Source: DATBGO01 sp963785765 (lineage in GTDB: Bacteria; Actinomycetota; Actinomycetes; Streptosporangiales; Streptosporangiaceae). From it: a stretch of DNA of 64,000 nucleotides. The stretch spans positions 1,426,001 to 1,490,000 of the forward strand of contig CAWAWM010000004.1 in assembly GCA_963785765.1 (NCBI GenBank), read 5' to 3'. Every line of letters begins with the position of its first letter. The first letter of the stretch is position 1. The notes under the pieces were generated by a model that saw only the letters and a list, made by a program, of their open reading frames with translations, did no database searches and was not told the DNA's origin. Shown here one piece after another: positions 31,313-38,669 of this stretch. Made by a program: the position numbers and the translations under genes.

Positions 31313-33559
31313 GTGAACCCCCTGACTACCAGCGCGTTTGACCTTCCCGACCACCTCTCCGCCAAGGCTGACCCGGCCCTGATCGCCGGCGACGAAAGGC
31401 ACTTCGCGGCCATCGCGGAGAGCCTGGAGCAGTCGATCGCCGAACTGTCTGACCGCCTCGACGCCGAGCGCAAGGCGCCCGGCGGCATCGGCCAGGAGGC
31501 AATGGACCGGGACATGGAGGTCCACCGGCTGACCGCTCGCCTGCGCGTACTGCGCCGTTTCGGTCTGGACCTGTGCCTTGGGCACATGGTCGGCGCAGGC
31601 AACGCCGAGCCGGTGTACGTCGGGCGACTTGGCCTGCGGGACGGCGCGGGTCGCCGGCTGCTCGTCGACTGGCGCTCCCCCGCGGCCGAGCCGTTCTTCG
31701 GGGCGACCCATGCCAACCCGATGGGCCTGGCCAGCCGCCGCAGGTACCGCTGGACCCGCGGCCGGATCAGCGACTACTGGGACGAGGTGTTCACCGCGGA
31801 CGGGTTTGACGGGCACGCGGCCGCGCTCGACGACCAGTCCGCCTTCATCGCCAGCCTGGGCAGCAGCCGGTCGGCGCGGATGCGAGACGTGCTCGGCACC
31901 ATCCAGGCCGACCAGGACACCATTATCCGCGCGGGATCCCGCGGCGCTCTGGTCGTCGACGGAGGTCCAGGTACCGGGAAGACCGTCGTCGCGCTGCACC
32001 GCTCCGCCTACCTCCTCTACTCTGACCCTCGCCTCGGTCACCACCGGGGCGGCGTGCTGTTCGTCGGTCCGCACCAGCCCTACCTGGCCTACGTCGCCGA
32101 CGTCCTCCCCAGCCTCGGCGAGGAGGGCGTGCAGACCTGCACCCTGCGGGACCTCGTCGCCGAGGGGGCCGCGGCCGCGATCGAGGCCAACCCGGACGTG
32201 GCCCGCCTGAAGTCATCCGCGGATCTGGTGAAGGCGATCGAGACCGCGGTCAGGTTCTACGAGAACCCGCCTACCACGGGGATGACGGTCGAGACCCACT
32301 GGTCCGACATCTGGCTGAGCGCCGCCGACTGGGCCGAGGCGTTCGAAGCACCAGAGCCCGGTACTCCGCACAACGAGGCGCGCGACCAGATCTGGGCGGA
32401 ACTGCTCGTGATCCTGATGGACTCCCGCGACCGCGACGTGCCAGCCGACCTGCTCCGCAAATCGTTGCAGCAGAACAGGGAGCTGCGCACGACCCTCAGC
32501 AGGGCATGGCCGCTGATCGAACCGGCTGACCTCGTCGCAGACCTCTGGTCAGTACCCGCCTACCTGCGGCTGTGCGCGCCCTGGCTCAGCCCCGACGACG
32601 TTCAGCAGCTGCAGCGCGAGGACGCTCAGGCCTGGACGGTGTCCGACCTGCCGCTCCTGGACGCGGCACGGCAGCGGCTCGGCGACCCGCAGGCATCACG
32701 ACGTAACCACCGGCATGACGCCGCGGTCGCCGCCGAACGCGAGCGCATGGCCAGGGTCGTCGACGACCTGATCGAGGTCGCGGACGACGAATACGGCTTC
32801 GGCCTGGTGACGATGCTGCGCGGCGAGGACTTCCAGGACGCCCTGGTCAATGAGGCAGCACTGCCCGGCACCGATCCGGACCTGCTGGCCGGCCCGTTCG
32901 CGCACATCGTCGTGGATGAGGCGCAGGAACTGACCGACGCAGAGTGGCAGATGCTGCTGCTGCGCTGCCCGTCCCGGAGCTTCACCATCGTCGGGGACCG
33001 CGCCCAGGCCCGGCACGGGTTCACGGAGTCGTGGCGGGAACGCCTCGATCGGGTCGGGTTCGACCGGATCAACCAAGCCTGTTTGAGCATCAATTACCGG
33101 ACGCCGCAAGAAGTCATGGCAGCAGCCGAGCCGGTCATCCGAGCCGTGCTCCCGGACGCCAACGTGCCGACCTCCATTCGCAGCACCGGCGTCCCCGTCA
33201 TACACGGATCTGCTTCGGATCTGGGCTCGATCCTCGACACCTGGCTCGCCGCGCACCCCGACGGGATCGCCGCCGTCATCGGCGATCCCACGTTCCGGGC
33301 GACGTCCCGCGTGCGGTCGCTGACCCCGGAGCTATCGAAGGGGCTCGAGTTCGACCTGGTCGTCCTCATCGACCCAGCGGCGTTCGGCCAGGGCATCGAA
33401 GGAGCGGTCGACCGCTATGTGGCGATGACCCGGCCGACCCAGCAACTCGTCATCCTGACGAGCTCCCCGACTGGGGAGGTCCGTCCATGGGCTGGTGGCG
33501 TCGGCGAACAGGCCGCCGAGCGCGGTGCAGACGGCGACTGCGGCCTGCTGGCCGATTGA
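31313..33559 (+). CDS. helR: HelR/HelD-type RNA polymerase-associated UvrD-like ATPase
   Basis: 748 residues from the GTG at 31313 (GGAG nine bases upstream). N-terminal coiled-coil arm (about 20-75, ERHFAAIAESLEQSIAELSDRLD), Walker A GGPGTGKT at 217-224, Walker B DEAQE at 535-539, and C-terminal helicase motifs SINYRTPQEV, LSKGLEFDLVVL and YVAMTRPTQQL. HelD proteins remove stalled RNA polymerase from DNA; the HelR branch in actinobacteria displaces rifamycin and confers tolerance. The N-terminal arm, central insertion and length fit HelR. Assignment to HelR rather than another HelD class is by overall resemblance. Confidence 0.85.
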   Translation: MNPLTTSAFDLPDHLSAKADPALIAGDERHFAAIAESLEQSIAELSDRLDAERKAPGGIGQEAMDRDMEVHRLTARLRVLRRFGLDLCLGHMVGAGNAEPVYVGRLGLRDGAGRRLLVDWRSPAAEPFFGATHANPMGLASRRRYRWTRGRISDYWDEVFTADGFDGHAAALDDQSAFIASLGSSRSARMRDVLGTIQADQDTIIRAGSRGALVVDGGPGTGKTVVALHRSAYLLYSDPRLGHHRGGVLFVGPHQPYLAYVADVLPSLGEEGVQTCTLRDLVAEGAAAAIEANPDVARLKSSADLVKAIETAVRFYENPPTTGMTVETHWSDIWLSAADWAEAFEAPEPGTPHNEARDQIWAELLVILMDSRDRDVPADLLRKSLQQNRELRTTLSRAWPLIEPADLVADLWSVPAYLRLCAPWLSPDDVQQLQREDAQAWTVSDLPLLDAARQRLGDPQASRRNHRHDAAVAAERERMARVVDDLIEVADDEYGFGLVTMLRGEDFQDALVNEAALPGTDPDLLAGPFAHIVVDEAQELTDAEWQMLLLRCPSRSFTIVGDRAQARHGFTESWRERLDRVGFDRINQACLSINYRTPQEVMAAAEPVIRAVLPDANVPTSIRSTGVPVIHGSASDLGSILDTWLAAHPDGIAAVIGDPTFRATSRVRSLTPELSKGLEFDLVVLIDPAAFGQGIEGAVDRYVAMTRPTQQLVILTSSPTGEVRPWAGGVGEQAAERGADGDCGLLAD

Positions 33560-33672
33560 CCAAGCAGACAGGGTGCGTGCGATGCGGTCATTGCCAGGGC
33601 GGAAACGCGGGATGGCAGAGCAGGAGCACGGCCAGCAGCGGCAGTAAGGGCCTTTCCGTGCTCTGATCGAGG

Positions 33673-34077
33673 TTACTTCTTTACCGCGTCGATCCACACG
33701 TGAATACGTCCGCCGTGCGATAGCTGGGCGTCTGCGGACACGGTGCAGGAATCTGGGCGACGGTACGGCATGGAGATGCGGCGCCGCAGCGTTGTGTGGC
33801 CTGAGAAGCTACCGGACTTGCTGCCCGCGCCGAGTCCCTTGCTGCACACCACGTCCCACGCGCCCGACACGTGCTGTCCGGGGGTCGCCGAGACGTATAC
33901 GTACAGTGCCAGAGGCCGGTTGACGTTTCCGCCTGCCACACATATGGCGAAATCACCGCTAGCACGACACGAGGCGACACGATGGACATAGTTATCGGGA
34001 GCAGCGGTCGCCGTACCCGTAATCAGGCAGGCTGACACCGCTCCAGTGACCAGCGCGCCTGCGATCCTCTTGATCAT
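33673..34077 (-). CDS. Small secreted protein with four-cysteine pattern
   Basis: 134 residues from the ATG at 34077, preceded by GAGGTG; a GTG two codons upstream is less likely. A clear signal peptide (MIKRIAGALVTGAVSACLI then TGTATAA) is probably cleaved before PDNYVHR. The mature part has cysteines in SCRASGDFAICVAGG and later in DVVCSKG and DSCTVSAD, likely two disulfides, and an all-beta character. I do not recognise a family. Convergent with helR, about 110 bases between stops. Confidence 0.75.
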   Translation of the reverse strand: MIKRIAGALVTGAVSACLITGTATAAPDNYVHRVASCRASGDFAICVAGGNVNRPLALYVYVSATPGQHVSGAWDVVCSKGLGAGSKSGSFSGHTTLRRRISMPYRRPDSCTVSADAQLSHGGRIHVWIDAVKK

Positions 34078-34160
34078 CTTCACCTCATTCGTGGTTGCCC
34101 GACGATTGTTTGACGCGTCACGGACCCTGTTGGTGGTCCTGCTCTTTTTAGGCGCGATAG

Positions 34161-34319
34161 TTATCCAGGTGCAGCTTCACGGTTGATGCCATCAATCTGC
34201 GCTTCGAGCTGGCTACTGCGGGGCGTGCTGTGGTCGATTACCCACTGCCTCAATTCCGCAGGCGGGAGCTGCCGTAGGAACGCGAATTCGGTCGGGTACT
34301 GCTGCGTCGAGTCGTTCAT
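34161..34319 (-). CDS. 52-residue hypothetical protein
   Basis: Starts at an ATG with GGAG about seven bases upstream and ends in TAA at 34161. The peptide begins MNDSTQQYPTEFAFLRQLPP and continues AELRQWVIDHSTPRSSQLEA, with good codon usage and one predicted helix-loop-helix. It lies 32 bases after the stop of another small gene (34352-34657) and in the same direction as the GNAT gene upstream, so all three may be one transcript. No family recognised. Existence as a protein is likely but not certain. Confidence 0.55.
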   Translation of the reverse strand: MNDSTQQYPTEFAFLRQLPPAELRQWVIDHSTPRSSQLEAQIDGINREAAPG

Positions 34320-34351
34320 CTCATGCTCCGGGTTCTGCCTGAATCAGCCGG

Positions 34352-34657
34352 TCAATTCCTTGGCGTCAATGAGCTGGACTTGGCGAGCTTCGCCACCAGG
34401 GCGTCGGCCTGGTGGTCCTGGCAGGCCTCGCCTGCGGGCGCCGGAGTCCGGCATGATGCGTCGTAGGCGCACTGGCATCCGGCAGCCATTCGCCCTGGCT
34501 CCTTCTGCTCGGGCTCTGAGGATGTGCCGGTCACGAGACCGGCGAGCGCGTCCCACATAATCTGTAGAGGCCTGTCGGCCTCGTTTTGATGCGCGTAGCC
34601 CGCAGCGAATCGCTCTCCGTCTGCCGTCGTGCTCTCGGGGAAGAACCACGACGCCAT
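34352..34657 (-). CDS. Small Cys-rich hypothetical protein between the GNAT gene and the 52-residue ORF
   Basis: 101 residues from the ATG at 34657 (AGGA immediately upstream, rather close). A second ATG at 34558 would give 68 residues beginning MWDALAGLVTG. The C-terminal part has four cysteines (GCQCAYDASC then GEAC) and a helical end (ADALVAKLAKSS). Third-position GC of the frame is high, supporting coding. Unknown function; the Cys arrangement could bind metal. It starts 51 bases after the GNAT gene stop. Confidence 0.5.
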   Translation of the reverse strand: MASWFFPESTTADGERFAAGYAHQNEADRPLQIMWDALAGLVTGTSSEPEQKEPGRMAAGCQCAYDASCRTPAPAGEACQDHQADALVAKLAKSSSLTPRN

Positions 34658-34708
34658 GTCCTGAGGGTGCGGACCGTCGCGCAGGCGATCATCACCGACG
34701 CGGGGATC

Positions 34709-35443
34709 TCATCGGGCTTGGTCAGCACTGAGACGGATGCTGATCTGGGATCCAAGCTCCTGGAATCCAAGCGCCCGGGCGATGCGTCGTGATCCTGGTG
34801 ACCGGGCTCGCCATTGGGGCAGCAGACCCTCATGGATTGCGTGCTCGACGGCAGCGGATGCCACCAGGCGGCCAAGGCCACGGCCGCGTGCCCGGGTAGC
34901 GGTCAATACCGACAGATGCGCGACCTGACCAGGCCAGTGACGGTATCCGGCGACCGCTGCGATCTGCCCCTGGTGCCGAACTGCGAATGGCGGGGACGTG
35001 ATTTCCGTCAGGCCGCTTTCCTTAATGTCCTGCGTGTCGGCGGCGGCCAGGAACTGGCGTAGCTCCGCATCCTGCGACTGGCGGACAGCGGCGCCGTATC
35101 GTGGCCGGAACTCGCCTGGATCGAGATAGGCGAGAGTGGCGGGGCCGAGGATGTCGATGATCTCGCACCGCTCGTGGAGCAGCTCGGGGTCGGTCAGCGC
35201 GCCCGACGGGACGTCGCTGATCGCGCGCTGGAACACGCGCGCCGTGGACGCATCCGGCGCGGTGGCGATGGCAGCGTCCCCGATCACCACGATGCCGACC
35301 CAGCCTCGCGGGCTCAGGCGGGATTCCGGCGACAGCGCGACCTGAGGGGCCGGGATGAATGTGACAGGCACGCCCGCAAGGCCCTCCCACAGCGCGTGGC
35401 ACCGCACGAGCAACAGGGACGACGTCTCGGGCTCAGGCCGCAT
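34709..35443 (-). CDS. GNAT acetyltransferase (FR47-like) with N-terminal extension
   Basis: 244 residues. The acetyl-CoA signature HLSVLTATRARGRGLGRLVASAAVEHAI is near residues 174-201, and LPQWRARSPGSRRIARALGFQELG follows, the standard GNAT C-terminal half. The first half (about 1-120) is a less conserved domain with AIATAPDASTARVFQRAI, as in FR47-type proteins with two halves. Substrate unknown. Leads a possible small operon with two short ORFs downstream. Confidence 0.82.
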   Translation of the reverse strand: MRPEPETSSLLLVRCHALWEGLAGVPVTFIPAPQVALSPESRLSPRGWVGIVVIGDAAIATAPDASTARVFQRAISDVPSGALTDPELLHERCEIIDILGPATLAYLDPGEFRPRYGAAVRQSQDAELRQFLAAADTQDIKESGLTEITSPPFAVRHQGQIAAVAGYRHWPGQVAHLSVLTATRARGRGLGRLVASAAVEHAIHEGLLPQWRARSPGSRRIARALGFQELGSQISIRLSADQAR

Positions 35444-35580
35444 CGCCCGATTCGATCATTTGCTGCATTCCGCGGGCAACCGGCTTAAGCCGGGCCTGGT
35501 CATGTCCCTCCTGAGAGCGACGCTGAAGACGGCTCTGCGGCGGGACGCCGGTGGCCAGCGGCAGCCCTAGCGTTGCTGGC

Positions 35581-36098
35581 ATGGAAGCAACGATCGAAGT
35601 GACCGGCCTGCGGAAGCGGTTCGGCTCCACGCTGGCCCTGGATGGCATGTCGTTCATCGCCGGGCCAGGCCAGGTCACCGGGTTCGTGGGACCGAACGGG
35701 GCCGGGAAGTCCAGCACGGCCGGCGGGTCGATGAGGTGATCGGGCAGGCCGGCCTGACTGCAGCCGCGCGGCGCAAGGCCGGCGGCTTCTCCCTGGGCAT
35801 GCGGCAGCGGCTGGGCATCGCGGCGGCCATGCTGGGCGACCCGCCGGTGCTGATGTTCGACGAGCCGTTCAACGGCATGGACCCCGAGGGCATCGTCTGG
35901 ATGCGCGGGTACCTGCGGTCGCTGGCCGCCGAGGGCCGGGCCGTCCTGGTCTCCAGCCACCTGATGAGCGAGCTGCAGGACGCCGCCACTCACCTGGTCG
36001 TCATCGGCCGCGGCCAGGTCATCGCGGACGCTAACGTGGCCGAGCTGGGGCAGCTGTCCCGGATGGCGAGGCAGGATCATCAGGCGCCAGCACCCCGC
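35581..36098 (+). pseudogene. ABC transporter ATPase with internal deletion
   Basis: Two adjoining frames hold the two ends of one ABC ATPase. The first (ATG at 35581) has IEVTGLRKRFGSTLALDGMSF and the Walker A GPNGAGKSST, then breaks off at 35739. The second (from about 35718) reads RRVDEVIGQAGLTAAARRKAGGFSLGMRQRLGIAA (signature) and LMFDEPFNGMDPEG (Walker B), LVSSHLMSEL and H-loop. The Q-loop and helical region between them, about 80-100 residues, are missing, and the frame changes at the junction near 35715-35725. The C-terminal domain is also lost: it runs into a DUF1707 segment. No permease gene is adjacent. A functional ATPase is very unlikely. Confidence 0.82.
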
Positions 36099-36473
36099 GT
36101 GCGCGCTGGCGATGCTGACCGGGACGCGGCGGCCGCGGCGCTGGGCGAGCACTTCGCGCACGGCAGGCTGACACTCGACGAGCGCCTTGACGCCACCTTG
36201 ACTGCTACAACGCACGGCGAGCTATCCGAGGCCACCCGGGAACTGCCCAACCTGACGACGCGGCCGGCCCAGGCCAGCCCCCCGGGGGAAGCGGGCTATG
36301 CCAGAGGACAAGCCCGGCCCAGCTCCAGGCCCAGGAGCATGGCCGCACCATCGCGGCTAGACCCGAAGCGGGTCATCAGTAGCCAAGCCGGGCGACCCGT
36401 TCAGCCACGCCCTCGCCGGGCCGCCCGCCGGCGCCGCGCCGCGTGCGTAAGGTGGTTGGCGATGAATCGCTAA
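36099..36473 (+). CDS. DUF1707 (SHOCT-like) domain protein, fused in frame to the ABC remnant
   Basis: In the same frame as the ABC remnant, from a GTG at 36099: VRAGDADRDAAAAALGEHF, then RLTLDERLDATLTATTHGEL and SEATRELP, the DUF1707 signature of a small helical, probably protein-binding domain. The remaining 60 residues are basic and low in complexity. Whether this is made as a separate protein from 36099, or as a fusion from 35736, cannot be decided. DUF1707 is normally N-terminal to membrane segments, which are absent here, so this copy is itself truncated. Confidence 0.6.
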   Translation: MRAGDADRDAAAAALGEHFAHGRLTLDERLDATLTATTHGELSEATRELPNLTTRPAQASPPGEAGYARGQARPSSRPRSMAAPSRLDPKRVISSQAGRPVQPRPRRAARRRRAACVRWLAMNR

Positions 36474-36504
36474 GCCCGCCAGCCGACGGACGCGAGGGGG
36501 ACCG

Positions 36505-36843
36505 ATGGATGAGGATCAGGCGCGGGCGCGGCTTCGCGCCGAGCGCGCCGAGGTAGCGGGCCTGCTCACCGATGCCCAGGTGGCAGGACAGCAGGACCGG
36601 GCAACCGAAGACGAGACCGGTGACATCGCTGATTCCGCCCAGCCCCTGACTGCCGAGGGCATGGACGACGCCATCGCGGACAGCTTGCGCGACCGGCTGG
36701 CCGCACTTGATCGTGCCCTGCAGCGGCTGGACGCGGGCACCTACGGCCGTTCTGTGCTCAGCGGACAGGCCATTCCCGATGAGCGCCTCGATGCCGACCC
36801 TGCCGCGGAGCTCACCGTGGCGGAGGCCCGGGCCCGCGCCTGA
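36505..36843 (+). CDS. TraR/DksA-like protein lacking the zinc cysteines
   Basis: 112 residues. Coiled-coil N-terminal half (about 1-65) with the acidic DETGDIADSAQ motif, then LDRALQRLDAGTYGRSVLSGQAIPDERLDADPAAEL, the DksA/TraR C-terminal motif with every zinc cysteine replaced (YGRSVLSG in place of YGxCxxC). Cys-less forms are common in actinobacteria and are probably RNA polymerase secondary-channel factors or relatives of RbpA/CarD-type regulators, but role unknown. Follows the DUF1707 segment by 31 bases. Confidence 0.8.
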   Translation: MDEDQARARLRAERAEVAGLLTDAQVAGQQDRATEDETGDIADSAQPLTAEGMDDAIADSLRDRLAALDRALQRLDAGTYGRSVLSGQAIPDERLDADPAAELTVAEARARA

Positions 36844-37066
36844 TTCGATGCTGTGGGCGGATGCGGCCAGGAAGCTCGCGGCGGCCCGCACGTCCTGGCT
36901 GGGCACCACGATGGTGTCCGGCGCGCCGCATGCGGCGCCGGTCTGAGGAGTCATAGCAGGACAGACGTAGCCGCGTTCGGGCGACAGCGTCACGTGTCAC
37001 CGTGAACCGGCCAGGTCAGCTCCAACAACATCAGCCGCCGCCGGGCCGGCTGCGGCAGCCGGCCGT

Positions 37067-37096
37067 TCCATCGCGTTCTGGTCCATCGCGTTCTGG
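37067..37096. repeat. 15-base tandem repeat, two exact copies
   Basis: tccatcgcgttctgg occurs at 37067-37081 and 37082-37096, immediately adjacent. It lies upstream of the AT-rich promoter island. Confidence 0.85.
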
Positions 37097-37210
37097 CCGT
37101 TATCCGGCCGCGCCCGCGTGCTACCGCTGGCCCGCTGCCGTTGTCATCACGCTTTGTTGTAAATAGATTACACAATGTGTTCAATGCGAGCGAGCGCGTG
37201 ATCTTTGCAC

Positions 37211-37254
37211 TTTACCTGAACTTTGCTTGATGTTTACCTGAATTTCACCCAGTT
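37211..37254. promoter_or_regulatory. Four 11-base direct repeats resembling a PhoP box
   Basis: Units tttacctgaac, tttgcttgatg, tttacctgaat and ttcacccagtt follow each other without gap from 37211 to 37254. Streptomyces PhoP binds contiguous 11-base direct repeats with a GTTCACC-like core; here the cores are TTTACCT, TTTGCTT, TTTACCT and TTCACCC. They sit about 150 bases before the GT2 start. Phosphate control of the operon is inferred. Confidence 0.5.
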
Positions 37255-37402
37255 TGCTGTTCGCAATCGCCCCGAGGCCTCTCTTTCAGGTAGGTACCGC
37301 CCAGACGGGGGCCGGTGCGCGCTTTTGATCGTGGGGCAAGTCAGGCGGCGGGGCCAGCAGGACCCCGGCCGCCCGGCATGATCGCGTAAATGGGGTGGCG
37401 GG

Positions 37403-38659
37403 ATGCACTCGCAAGTCATCCACGCAGCGCTGGCTGTGCCGAAGATCAGCACCGTGCAGCTGGAGCAGCTGCGTCATCTGGTCCCGCTCGGCTTTGTCGG
37501 CCTCGTCTCGTGGTCGGTCTGGCTCCTGCGGTTCACGCTGTCACGGGTCTACCGCCCGGTGCCACCCGGGTTCACCGCCACGACCTCGGTGGTCGTTCCG
37601 GCGTATCGCGAGGACCCGGACATACTCGATCGCTGTCTGCGCTCGTGGCTTGCGGAGAATCCGACCCAGGTCATCGTCGTTCCCGACGTCGAGGATGTCG
37701 AGGTTATCCAGCTGCTGCAGCAGCGCGCCCGCACCGACTCCCGGCTGCTGGTGGTCCCGTTCCGGCACCACGGCAAGCGGTCGGCGCTCGGCGTCGGCAT
37801 CCGCAAGGCCAGCTCGGAAATCCTGGTCCTGGCGGACTCGGACACGATGTGGGAGCCAGGGCTCATCGCTGCGGTGCTGGCGCCATTCAGGGACCGGCGG
37901 GTCGGCGGAGTCGGCACCCGGCAGAACGCCTACCTGCCGCGGACGAGCGCATGGCGGCGGGTCGCCGACTGGATGATCGACGTCCGTTACCTCGACTATG
38001 TCCGGGCCCAGTCCCGTGCCGGAGCAGTCGCCTGCCTCTCCGGGCGGACCGTGGCCTATCGCCGCAGCGTCGTGCTGCCGGTGCTGGAGCACCTGGAGGA
38101 CGAGTTCTTCCTCGGCCGCCGTTGCGTGGCAGGCGACGACGGGCGGCTGACCTGGCTTGTCCTCGGATCCGGCTACAAGACCGTGTACCAGTCCACGGCG
38201 CGGGCGCTGTCGATGTTCCCCGACACCGGCCGGGCCTTCCTCAAGCAGCGGCTGCGCTGGAGCAGGAACTCCTACCGCTGCTACCTCACGGCGATGTGGA
38301 AGGGCTGGCTCTGGCGGCAGCCGTTCATCTGCCAGCTCAGCGTCCTGCAGGTCACCCTCACGCCGGTGACCATGGGCTTCGCCATGGCCTACCTAGCAGT
38401 CTGGGTGCTCCGTCCGGAACCGTACGTTGCCGCGATCGCCGTTGCGTGGCTGCTCGCCGGGAGGGCCCTGCGCGGGATCTCGCATCTGCTCCGGCGGCCC
38501 GGTGACATCTGGGTCCTGCCGCTGGTCGCGATCATGACCATCATCGTCGCGCTTCCGGTCAAGACCTACGCCTTCGTCACGATGAACAGGCACGGATGGC
38601 TCACCCGCCGCAGTGACCTCATCGGCGGCGAGGCTCAGTCCGCGGCGTCGCTGCGTTAG
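37403..38659 (+). CDS. Processive family 2 glycosyltransferase (hyaluronan/cellulose/alginate synthase-like)
   Basis: 418 residues. One N-terminal membrane helix at about 28-48, a GT-A domain with TSVVVPAYREDPDILDRCL, the DSD metal/UDP motif at 145-147 (VLADSDTMW), GDDGRLT acceptor region, and the processive signature QRLRW at 282-286. Four hydrophobic helices at about 310-395 complete a synthase pore. This order is that of membrane polysaccharide synthases (hyaluronan, cellulose, Alg8). The sugar cannot be read from sequence, but the operon contains a UDP-glucose/GDP-mannose dehydrogenase, pointing to a uronic acid polymer. First gene of a four-gene operon. Confidence 0.9.
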   Translation: MHSQVIHAALAVPKISTVQLEQLRHLVPLGFVGLVSWSVWLLRFTLSRVYRPVPPGFTATTSVVVPAYREDPDILDRCLRSWLAENPTQVIVVPDVEDVEVIQLLQQRARTDSRLLVVPFRHHGKRSALGVGIRKASSEILVLADSDTMWEPGLIAAVLAPFRDRRVGGVGTRQNAYLPRTSAWRRVADWMIDVRYLDYVRAQSRAGAVACLSGRTVAYRRSVVLPVLEHLEDEFFLGRRCVAGDDGRLTWLVLGSGYKTVYQSTARALSMFPDTGRAFLKQRLRWSRNSYRCYLTAMWKGWLWRQPFICQLSVLQVTLTPVTMGFAMAYLAVWVLRPEPYVAAIAVAWLLAGRALRGISHLLRRPGDIWVLPLVAIMTIIVALPVKTYAFVTMNRHGWLTRRSDLIGGEAQSAASLR

Positions 38660-38669
38660 GAGAATTTCA

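Larger units (their letters stand above)
36844..37402. other. Long upstream region of the exopolysaccharide operon
   Basis: 559 bases with no convincing gene. It contains a 15-base tandem repeat (37067-37096), an AT-rich island (about 37150-37260) unlike the surrounding sequence with a palindrome acaca-a-tgtgt near 37172, and the Pho-box-like repeats described separately. A GC-rich hairpin region lies near 37345-37380 before the GT2 gene. This looks like a heavily regulated promoter. Confidence 0.5.

Noticed and set aside
34531..34881. 116-codon minus-strand frame
   Set aside because: Out-of-frame shadow of the GNAT gene and the small Cys-rich ORF.
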